A stretch of DNA of 38,601 bases, taken from assembly GCA_902761035.1 (NCBI GenBank), contig CACWIW010000024.1:1-38601 (forward strand), read 5' to 3'. Under the pieces are notes generated by a model. The model was not told the origin of the DNA. It ran no database searches and saw nothing but the letters and a program-made list of their open reading frames with translations. Shown here in pieces: positions 15,316 through 22,110 of the stretch. Positions within the stretch are counted from its first letter, which is position 1, and every line of letters starts with the position of its first letter. The translations under genes were made by a program, and so were the position numbers. Source of the DNA: an uncultured bacterium. Its GTDB lineage: Bacteria > Verrucomicrobiota > Kiritimatiellia > RFP12 > UBA1067.

Positions 15316-16512
15316 TCATTCGCTGAATCCTATTGCCTCGATGAAGGCATCGGAGAATTCCGGATCGCCGCCCAGCTCCACATGACACGCCTCATGCGCG
15401 AGTCTGTCGGTCTCATCCCCGAACGACGGGTCGAAAAGCGCTGCAGCCGCGCCCTCTATCGCAAGGTTTCCGCACACGACTGCGACAGGCTGAAGTTCAT
15501 GCGCAAAAAGCCCGATTCGCGACGCCTTCGCAATGTCTAATCCCGAACCGAACCCTCCGGCAAGCGAGAAGCGCGTAACGTCGCCGTACTCGACGCCGGC
15601 TTTTTTAAGGAGCGTATCAAGCCCCGCCTTGACCGCTGCCTTGGCAAGCTGCACTGCGCGCACGTCGTCCTGAGTGAGCCCCCCCGGAAGTTCCCCTTCC
15701 ACGCGGCCTGTCATGTCCACGGCCCCGCTGTCCAACGCATCCGCAAGCGCGGAGATTATCTGCGAGCCCGTGATGCCCGGACGCTCGAACGCCGGACCGG
15801 CCGCGACGGACGCGATCGTCAGCTCTCGCCTGTCGCCGCGCCACAGCGCTATCTCGCCGTTCGTGCCGATGTCCGCAAGAAGCTCGCATCCGCCGCGTTC
15901 GCACATGCCCGACATGCGCACCGCAGCGACGGCATCAGCGCCGAAAAATCCATGCGCACAGCGCGGAAGACGCACATCCACCCCTTCCATTTCAATTCTC
16001 TCGCCGAACAGCCGATCCGCCTTGAACGGCGCCGTTGCGTAAGACGCAGGACTCGCCCCGGCAAACAGGTGGAGCATGGTGGTGTTTCCCACCGCCACCA
16101 TCTCGTTCACTCGGAATCCACCACCGCACGCCGGTAGGGCGCGATCACCGAGCGCGCCGCCACCGCACGCCGGTAGGGCGCGATCACCGAGCGCGCCGCC
16201 GAGGCAATCGCGCACAGCCCCGCGCACGAGGTCGCGCAGCTCGTCGAGACGCCCCTCCATCGCGGCGGATATTCGCCCCATTACGTCGGCGGCGATCCTG
16301 CGCTGAGGGTTGAAGGTGGACGCCCTGTGCAGCAGCTCGCCCGTGGCAAGGTCGTAAACGCGAGCTACGATCGTTGTGCTGCCGATGTCAACGGCCGCTC
16401 CCAATCCCTCGCGCTGCACAAGGCGCGGAAGATCTGCGATGCCCGACTCGTTAATCGGCGCAGATGGATAAAGACCGCACTTCCCGCACCTTGTGCAGAC
16501 CGCGCATCTCAT
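15316..16512 (-). CDS. ASKHA-domain corrinoid-protein activator (RACo/RamA-like)
   Basis: Family members use ATP to reduce and reactivate corrinoid proteins of methyltransferase systems. The 398-residue product has the ASKHA phosphate loop (VDIGSTTIVARVYD, from residue 41), the NPQRRIAADVMGRI segment, VGNTTMLHLF, LLADIGTNGEIAL and LAGGFGSGLDI. Instead of the usual N-terminal 2Fe-2S domain it has four Cys at residues 3, 6, 9 and 12. The ATG overlaps the stop of the methyltransferase gene (ATGA), and this is the last gene of its operon. A tandem 13-residue insertion (about residues 105-130) corresponds to two copies of repeat C. The general role is confident; the corrinoid partner is not in the window. 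Confidence 0.85.
   Translation of the reverse strand: MRCAVCTRCGKCGLYPSAPINESGIADLPRLVQREGLGAAVDIGSTTIVARVYDLATGELLHRASTFNPQRRIAADVMGRISAAMEGRLDELRDLVRGAVRDCLGGALGDRALPACGGGALGDRALPACGGGFRVNEMVAVGNTTMLHLFAGASPASYATAPFKADRLFGERIEMEGVDVRLPRCAHGFFGADAVAAVRMSGMCERGGCELLADIGTNGEIALWRGDRRELTIASVAAGPAFERPGITGSQIISALADALDSGAVDMTGRVEGELPGGLTQDDVRAVQLAKAAVKAGLDTLLKKAGVEYGDVTRFSLAGGFGSGLDIAKASRIGLFAHELQPVAVVCGNLAIEGAAAALFDPSFGDETDRLAHEACHVELGGDPEFSDAFIEAIGFSE
16121..16198 (+). repeat. Tandem 39-base duplication of repeat C inside the ASKHA gene
   Basis: Two identical 39-base units (16121-16159 and 16160-16198) each contain the GGTAGGGCGCGATCACC form of repeat C. On the coding strand each reads GGALGDRALPACG, adding 26 residues without breaking the frame. 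Confidence 0.9.
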
Positions 16513-17453
16513 CGCGCAGCCTCGAACAACGCCTCTAGGTTCTCCCACGGCGTCGACGCCGGGATGTCGCAGCCAGATGATAGGATGAAGTTCGGATACG
16601 ATCCGCACTTCGCTACGAGCGCGCTCACCGCCTCGCGGATGGTATCGGAATCGCCCTGCGCGAGCACCGAAACGGGATTGACGTTGCCCATCACGAGCGT
16701 CTTTTCCGGTGCCTTAGCCAGCATGTCCGCAAGGTCGATGGCGTTGCCGAAGTGGCACCCCGCCGAACCCTGCGCGAAAATCGCGTCCGCCGCCTTCACC
16801 ACGCTGCCGCCGCAGTTGTGGTACACGAGGGGGAAAGATTCATCTTGGACAGCCTCTATGATACGGCGCACGTAAGGTGCAGAGAACTCCTCCAGCGCGG
16901 CGGGGGAAATGACGCCCGCAAGCGGCTCGGCCATGAACACTCCGTCCGCACCCGCCGCCTTGAACGCCTTGGCGTAGGAAATGAGGAACTCCGTGGTCTT
17001 CTCCAGAAGGGCGTGGACTGTTTCCGGCTCGTCCATGATGAGGAACATCATTTCGTTCACGTCCGCGAGACGGCCCGCGAGCGAGAACGGACCGATCATC
17101 CCGCCGAAGACGGGCTTGCCCACGTCCATCGCCTTCACTTTCGCAACCGCAGAGACGGTCATGGAACAGCGTCCGGCGTCCGGCGGCGGCACGGCGAGTT
17201 CCGCGACAGCGTCCTCGTCCGCTACGAGCTGTCCGGTCACGACCGGCACCTCGTTGTCGCTGAAACGCACGTTCGCGCCGAACGCCTCGGCTTCGACGGA
17301 GAGGTCCATCGGACCAAGCACGGCATCGACAGGCGTGTTGCGGGCTATCCAGGCCATCGTCTCGGCCTGGAGGTCGGCCGACTTCACGAACTCGCCCACG
17401 GAATGGCCGAGTTTCCGGGCAATCGGGAAGGACAGAACGGGAATGAACTTCAT
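16509..17453 (-). CDS. MtaA/UroD-family cobalamin-dependent methyltransferase
   Basis: The 314-residue product belongs to the uroporphyrinogen decarboxylase superfamily, in the branch that moves methyl groups from methyl-corrinoid proteins (MtaA, MtbA and relatives). The zinc ligands of that branch are visible: His 212 and Cys 214 in YHNCGGSV, and Cys 295 in LSSGCDI. GPFSLAGRL and GNVNPVSVL are typical blocks. The start at 17453 follows AGGAGG by eight bases; a TTG at 17477 would place the Shine-Dalgarno inside the gene. It lies 20 bases after the beta-propeller gene and overlaps the ASKHA gene. The true acceptor (coenzyme M, tetrahydrofolate or other) is unknown. Uroporphyrinogen decarboxylation is unlikely given the zinc motif and the ASKHA neighbour. 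Confidence 0.85.
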   Translation of the reverse strand: MKFIPVLSFPIARKLGHSVGEFVKSADLQAETMAWIARNTPVDAVLGPMDLSVEAEAFGANVRFSDNEVPVVTGQLVADEDAVAELAVPPPDAGRCSMTVSAVAKVKAMDVGKPVFGGMIGPFSLAGRLADVNEMMFLIMDEPETVHALLEKTTEFLISYAKAFKAAGADGVFMAEPLAGVISPAALEEFSAPYVRRIIEAVQDESFPLVYHNCGGSVVKAADAIFAQGSAGCHFGNAIDLADMLAKAPEKTLVMGNVNPVSVLAQGDSDTIREAVSALVAKCGSYPNFILSSGCDIPASTPWENLEALFEAAR

Positions 17454-17473
17454 CTTTTTGCCTCCTTGAACTT

Positions 17474-18589
17474 TCAATTCGACTTCGGATTTGCACGGTC
17501 AAGTTTGCGCGATGTCGCAAGCGCAAGACCGCGACCGGAGTCGCCGACGGCGCAGTAGAAATGGTATACGACGCCGTTGTGCTTTATGATCCACGGTTTG
17601 TGCGCATGAACGCGGTCGTATGGCTCTGACGGACGCAGAAGCGGCTCTCCGGTCCATTTCGTCCAGTGGACAAGGTCACGCGAGCAGGCGAACGTATCAA
17701 ACGCGCCCGTTTCGCCTGGCTTCCACCGGTAACCAAAGTAGAACATCACCCACACGTCCCCGAAGCGGCGGATCATCGGGTCGCCGGAAATGCCGGTCTT
17801 TCCCGGAATGCAGTCGTCGATCACCGGCTTGTCGCCGTAACGCCGCCAGTTCACGAGGTCGTCAGATACGGCCATGCCGATCTTCTCCTGCCAAGTGCCC
17901 TTCTGCTTTGCATTGTAGTAATCGACGAAACGCGCGCCCAGTCTGCGCGAGGGATCATCGACAACGTAGTGCTTGTATATCGTCTTGCGCTCGAACTGAC
18001 GCGCGTCGGTGTCGGACGGGCTCAAGACAGGCGAGTTCTTCGCGCGCGTCCACTCGCGTACCGCGGACGGATCGTCGGTGTTTGCCACACCCGTGCAAAG
18101 CGGATCCGGCTCATAGCCCTGCTTCGCGCCGCCGATGTAGAGCAGCCAGTATTTGCCGTTGAAGGGCTTCAGTTCGTTCGAGCCCTCCCATTCGGGATCG
18201 AGCAGAAGCGGCACGCCGTCGGCCTGCGCGGCGTCCCAGTCGTCCGCCTTGCCGCGCGGGAGGATGCACCCGAGCTTGCGCCACTTGAGGAGGTCGTCGG
18301 AATCCGCCAGCATCGTCTCGTAGCCCTTGCCGTCGTAGCGGACGTACATCATGTACCATTTGCCGTTCCGCCGATACACCATCGGTCCGTCGAGCGACTC
18401 GCCCTTCTCGGGGGCGATGATCATGCCCACCTTGTACGGCGTAGCCACTTCGCGGGCTATCAGCTCCATGGTCTCCTGCGGGATTACCGTGTTCTCTGCG
18501 ACCGTCGCGGCGCAGCTGGCGGTCGCGACAAGCGCGAACGCCGCCAATGCCTGAGAGGCAAAAACAGTTCCGTGTCCTATTTTCTTCAT
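17474..18589 (-). CDS. Secreted beta-propeller glycosidase-like protein (GH43/GH130-type fold)
   Basis: The 371-residue product has an N-terminal signal (KKIGHGTVFASQALAAFAL), possibly lipoprotein-type at TASC. Repeated blade motifs follow: DGPMVYRRNGKWYMMYV, LLYIGG, GDPMIRRFGDVWVMFYFG and HKPWIIKHNGVVYHFYCA. These five-bladed propeller features are shared by GH43, GH32/68, GH117 and GH130 enzymes, which cut or phosphorolyse sugar linkages. The exact family is not certain. The ATG overlaps the stop of the phosphoesterase gene (ATGA), so the two are translationally coupled. It sits in the operon with the corrinoid methyltransferase genes. Confidence 0.75.
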   Translation of the reverse strand: MKKIGHGTVFASQALAAFALVATASCAATVAENTVIPQETMELIAREVATPYKVGMIIAPEKGESLDGPMVYRRNGKWYMMYVRYDGKGYETMLADSDDLLKWRKLGCILPRGKADDWDAAQADGVPLLLDPEWEGSNELKPFNGKYWLLYIGGAKQGYEPDPLCTGVANTDDPSAVREWTRAKNSPVLSPSDTDARQFERKTIYKHYVVDDPSRRLGARFVDYYNAKQKGTWQEKIGMAVSDDLVNWRRYGDKPVIDDCIPGKTGISGDPMIRRFGDVWVMFYFGYRWKPGETGAFDTFACSRDLVHWTKWTGEPLLRPSEPYDRVHAHKPWIIKHNGVVYHFYCAVGDSGRGLALATSRKLDRANPKSN

Positions 18590-20037
18590 GCGGAACAGTA
18601 TACCATAAAAATCGCCTTGCCCCTAGTGCCAACTGACGTCAGCGGAGTCGCAGAGACCGAAAACCTTTCACCTTTCGGCAGTTCCGACCGTCCGACAAGG
18701 AGCGTAGTCGTGCCGCCGTCAGGCTCATGTCCCATGCCGAGGTTGCACCCAGCGGCGTATATCGCCTTGCGCACTGCGCCGGATTTGCCGGCAATCTCGA
18801 CCTCGTACGCATAGACGCGGCACTTAGGATTGCCGTCGGCAAGTGGGATGGAAATCTTAATTTCCTTGCCTTCCTCCTTGCCTTCTTCGATTACCAGTTT
18901 CGACCCCGCGCGGAACTGCGGCTCGCCAGCGGCTTTCTTCAGGCCCTCCCTCGAGAACGGATGTGGTCTGAGCGTCCCGAACGGCATCACCCAGTCCTCG
19001 CCCAGGCTCCCGCCAGCGCCGAACTCGCGCCGCGAAATCACAAGCATGTCGTCGTAAACGCGCACCACGTAGCCCTGGCGTCCCCTGCAGACCTGTTTCG
19101 TCCTCTCGATCTTCGCCTCAGTGATCCACCCGTCGCCGACGAGTCCGCCGCATCCGCGCGGCTCGCACGACGGCACCTGGATGCACGGCACGCCGCCCTT
19201 GTAGAGTGAAATGACGTTCCAGCTCGACGCGCTCCAGTGGTTGTGTCCGAAGAACGAGACGGGGACGCACCCCCTGCACAGATGACGCAGCATCTTCCGC
19301 ACGTCCCAGAGCGGACGCGTATGCTGCATATAGAAGCAGGGACGCCCCTTCGCCTTGCTTTCGGAGAGAGCGGCGGCGTGGCGCTTCAAGCACGACACCA
19401 GATCTTCCTTCGACTCCTTGTAGTTCCGTCCAAAGAAGTGATACCCCTTCACCTCCTTGTGCCACACCGGCTCGTACTTCTCGCCCCAGATGCGCTCCCA
19501 GTTCGCCGCCATGTCCGTCTGCAGCACATGCTTCGCACGCACCGTCGGATCGGGGTACTTGTTCTTGACGAAACTGCCGTAACCGGCACCGTCCGCATCG
19601 TGGTTGCCCGTCACGAACAGCTTGACGACCTCGTGTCCGTCGGGTGCCAGGTTCTTGGGGAATATCCGATTCCAGACCCTGGCGTGGAAGCACATCTCCT
19701 CTACCTGACCCCGGTGCGCGAAATCGCCACAGTGCACGACCGCATCGACGTTCTGTTCCCTGAAGTACGCAAGCGCGGCGGCAAAGTACTTGTGGGGCCA
19801 TCTACGTCCGGGCCGTCCGCTCGAACCATACGTCGTCCGCAGGTGCGTATCGCTTACCACGCCAAATACGAGGTTCGCGTTCTTCGGCGGTGCCCATCCT
19901 GGCGGCGCGGCGAAGATGCTTCCACCGCCGAGAGCACCCACCCCCATCGACGCAAAAAGTCCCCTGATAAAGCCAAGCCGTGACACACCACAGGCAAGGC
20001 TTGACTCAGATATATGGTTTTTGAATTGCCTAAACAA
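18586..20037 (-). CDS. Calcineurin-like metallophosphoesterase, exported
   Basis: The 483-residue product has all ligand motifs of the dimetal phosphoesterase fold: SDTH (Asp 63, His 65), HCGD (Asp 105), GNHD (Asn 145-Asp 147), QHTR (His 239) and GHNHW (His 265, His 267). Residues 20-45 form a hydrophobic, Gly/Ala-rich export signal. A C-terminal beta-rich domain of about 150 residues follows. The start appears to be TTG at 20037 with a weak AGGTG upstream; an ATG just upstream meets a stop at once. It begins 45 bases after the DUF3863-like gene. The substrate, such as a phosphorylated glycan, is not known. Confidence 0.85.
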   Translation of the reverse strand: MFRQFKNHISESSLACGVSRLGFIRGLFASMGVGALGGGSIFAAPPGWAPPKNANLVFGVVSDTHLRTTYGSSGRPGRRWPHKYFAAALAYFREQNVDAVVHCGDFAHRGQVEEMCFHARVWNRIFPKNLAPDGHEVVKLFVTGNHDADGAGYGSFVKNKYPDPTVRAKHVLQTDMAANWERIWGEKYEPVWHKEVKGYHFFGRNYKESKEDLVSCLKRHAAALSESKAKGRPCFYMQHTRPLWDVRKMLRHLCRGCVPVSFFGHNHWSASSWNVISLYKGGVPCIQVPSCEPRGCGGLVGDGWITEAKIERTKQVCRGRQGYVVRVYDDMLVISRREFGAGGSLGEDWVMPFGTLRPHPFSREGLKKAAGEPQFRAGSKLVIEEGKEEGKEIKISIPLADGNPKCRVYAYEVEIAGKSGAVRKAIYAAGCNLGMGHEPDGGTTTLLVGRSELPKGERFSVSATPLTSVGTRGKAIFMVYCSA

Positions 20038-20082
20038 CGCTACACCTGCATGAAAACTGACGCGCCTAACAGCGGCCTGTCA

Positions 20083-21465
20083 TTAGGGTTTCTGGTAATA
20101 TTCGTCAACGAGTCGCCGCTCTTCTTCGGTCAGCGCGGAAAGCGGAATCGGCGCGTCTTGCGGACGCCGTCCCTTCTGGTTGATGCGGTTGATGAGGCTC
20201 CAGTTGCGCCTGGGTTTCTTGACCGAGGCGTCCGGCGGCTCCTTCGCAGGGAGGTCGTAGCGCGTGAAGTCGATCACCATCTCCGGCTCGTTCTTCGTCC
20301 AGTCGCGCAGCGTCGCCAGGCGGAACTTGCGGTTCATGTACCAGCGAATCTCAAGGTTCGGCTCCGAGAATATCCGGTGAATGCAGTTGCCGCGCTGGAC
20401 GAAGCGGTAGTCCAGCTTGTCGTTGTTAGGGTTCTCGCGCCGCCACGCCTCGCCGAACTCGCTCATCAGCGGCACGATCGTGTCCGGAAACTCCTCTCGC
20501 ACGCCCTTGAGCCATTGGGTCAGCGCGGCGGTGTACTCCGGACGATTGAGCTTGACGAGGCAGATTTCCCAGTTGACGACGATCCAGCCGAAGCCGTTGC
20601 GCTTGAAGTTGCCGCCGAAGTGCGAACGCACGACCGCGCGCGTCTCCTTCATGCCGTTTTTGAGCCCGAGACGGCCGTACGTCTCAATGGGGCCGACGCC
20701 CGTGCGGCTGTTGCCGCCGCCCTCGAAACCAAACTTGCGCGCGCACAGGAAGTCGCACGTCCAGCCGTCGAGGTTCACGCAGTCGATGAAGTCCGCCTTG
20801 CCCTGCGCAGGCTTGCAGGCGTGCTCAAGGCTCGGATAGTACGGATAGCTGATGGAACCGTCGCCGTCGCCGTTGTCGATTCCGTACTGGCTCCAGATCG
20901 TGCCCTGCGCGACGTGGATGCCCTCCTCTTCCGCGAGGAAGCGGAGGTTGTCCGCCGCGAGGAAGCCTGCGACGATGCCGTGCGGACGGTACCCGCCGCC
21001 GACCATCTCGCTCACAAGCTTCAGCCCGTCGTGGATGTCGCGGTTCGTCTGCGCGCGCGAGTTGTACATCGGCGCGAAGTACGCGCCCGGAATGAACGTG
21101 ATCTCGTCGCCGTACTGGCGGTGGTATTCCACCACGCGCTTGCGGACCGCCACGTAGTTGGGACGCGGGTCCTGCAGCGCCCGCCACGAGAACGACCACG
21201 TCACCTTCGCCTCCGGGATTGCGTCAGAGACCGCCTTGCGGAACGTCTCGACGGCCTCCACGGTATGCAGATGCGCCTCGTCCTTCCCCCTGTTGCAGTC
21301 GCGAGACACCTCAATCTGGTTCACGCGCACCACGGTGTTGATGTTGATCACGCGCTTGCCCTTGACGGGCCAGTTGGAGTTGAACTCAACTCCGCCCGCC
21401 GCCCAGCAAGGCAATGCCGCCGCTACGCAGATTGCCGCCACTGCTATCATTTTTCTCATTTTCAT
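20083..21465 (-). CDS. Secreted DUF3863-like protein
   Basis: The 460-residue product has a clean signal peptide ending at WAAGG. The mature part closely resembles, from memory, secreted Bacteroidetes proteins of the DUF3863 type: RVNQIEVSRDCNRGKDEAH, TFIPGAYFAPMYNSRAQT, AQGTIWSQYGIDNGDGDGS. Function is not established; they are commonly found with glycan-degrading genes. It is the first gene of the five-gene operon, with a good promoter 50-80 bases upstream. The Shine-Dalgarno is weak. A TIM-barrel-like glycan-processing role is possible but unproven. Confidence 0.7.
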   Translation of the reverse strand: MKMRKMIAVAAICVAAALPCWAAGGVEFNSNWPVKGKRVININTVVRVNQIEVSRDCNRGKDEAHLHTVEAVETFRKAVSDAIPEAKVTWSFSWRALQDPRPNYVAVRKRVVEYHRQYGDEITFIPGAYFAPMYNSRAQTNRDIHDGLKLVSEMVGGGYRPHGIVAGFLAADNLRFLAEEEGIHVAQGTIWSQYGIDNGDGDGSISYPYYPSLEHACKPAQGKADFIDCVNLDGWTCDFLCARKFGFEGGGNSRTGVGPIETYGRLGLKNGMKETRAVVRSHFGGNFKRNGFGWIVVNWEICLVKLNRPEYTAALTQWLKGVREEFPDTIVPLMSEFGEAWRRENPNNDKLDYRFVQRGNCIHRIFSEPNLEIRWYMNRKFRLATLRDWTKNEPEMVIDFTRYDLPAKEPPDASVKKPRRNWSLINRINQKGRRPQDAPIPLSALTEEERRLVDEYYQKP

Positions 21466-21515
21466 TGTTTTTTATCCATTAAACGTCATTGGTCTCCCAC
21501 TAGGGGACGGGTGGC

Positions 21516-21545
21516 ATGATAGCACATCCATCTATGGTTTGTCAA
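21516..21545 (-). promoter_or_regulatory. Sigma70-type promoter of the DUF3863/corrinoid operon
   Basis: On the minus strand TTGACA (21540-21545) and TATCAT (21516-21521) are separated by 18 bases. The leader to ATG 21465 would be about 45 bases. Both the promoter and the GGGAGACCAA segment of the leader recur at 38442-38508. Confidence 0.75.
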
Positions 21546-21703
21546 TTCCCTGATCTACCAATTGAACGCGAACGGGCTCATCTCCGTTTTTACCCACTCG
21601 TATTGGGATTTGGAAACAACCATGACCACTTTCAAGAACAACATTATCCTGAGGGCGCACCTTGAACAATCAGAATCGTGACAGTTTGAGGATCGTCAAA
21701 TGG

Positions 21704-21725
21704 GCACGGGCGAGTTAGCCCGTGC
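21704..21725. repeat. Palindromic hairpin (repeat D)
   Basis: Perfect arms GCACGGGC (21704-21711) and GCCCGTGC (21718-21725) around a six-base loop. It resembles repeats A and C in its design but has a different sequence. Confidence 0.7.
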
Positions 21726-21837
21726 GCCAAAGGCAAGTTGTTTTAAATAGTTGTTTCCAATTATCAGAAGGCTCGGCGGTGAATTACGCAGATACGCCCC
21801 AACGCGAACCAGTCGATATGGCTGAGTTCCGCGCCGC

Positions 21838-21925
21838 CTGGTAGGGCCCGCGCTTGTCGCAGCAATCTGGTAGGGCGCGATCACCGAGCGCGCCGCCCGG
21901 TGGGGCGAGCCGTCCCGGCGAGCCG
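21838..21925 (+). repeat. Cluster of C-type repeats
   Basis: At least two GGTAGGG starts and one GGTGGGG start occur in tandem. The middle one (from about 21869) matches, through GCGCGATCACCGAGCGCGCC, the copy found inside the ASKHA gene. Confidence 0.8.
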
Positions 21926-22110
21926 CATGTCGGCCTCCATACGTTGCTTGACACTCCCAGTCAGTTCCTCAAACTAACGTAATTCTCTCGATATGTATTC
22001 TACCGTTATGTATCTGACCTTGGTCAAAACACAAGGGGAATGAGGTAGATGAGAATTGGCAAAACAGGCTTTGCCACATGTTCCTTGTGTGCGGATGCGG
22101 AGTCGTTACG

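Larger units (their letters stand above)
21546..22110 (-). other. Intergenic region with repeats, no gene seen
   Basis: This 565-base stretch separates the two glycan operons. It holds a G+C-rich hairpin, a cluster of C-type repeats and a weak inverted repeat (GGCAAA 22058-22063 with TTTGCC 22070-22075) that might end the operon on its right but lacks a T run. No convincing coding frame or promoter was found. Confidence 0.6.

Noticed and set aside
16509..17453. Uroporphyrinogen decarboxylase (hemE)
   Set aside because: The H-x-C...C zinc ligands and the ASKHA neighbour fit the cobalamin methyltransferase branch rather than heme synthesis.
18597..18625. Possible internal promoter (extended TGGTATACT) before the propeller gene
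   Set aside because: The -10 is good, but no -35 is present at the right distance and the ATG follows almost at once. The ATGA overlap explains expression without it.
20014..21519. 501-codon plus-strand open frame
   Set aside because: Antisense to the DUF3863-like gene with its promoter and signal peptide; no recognisable domain.
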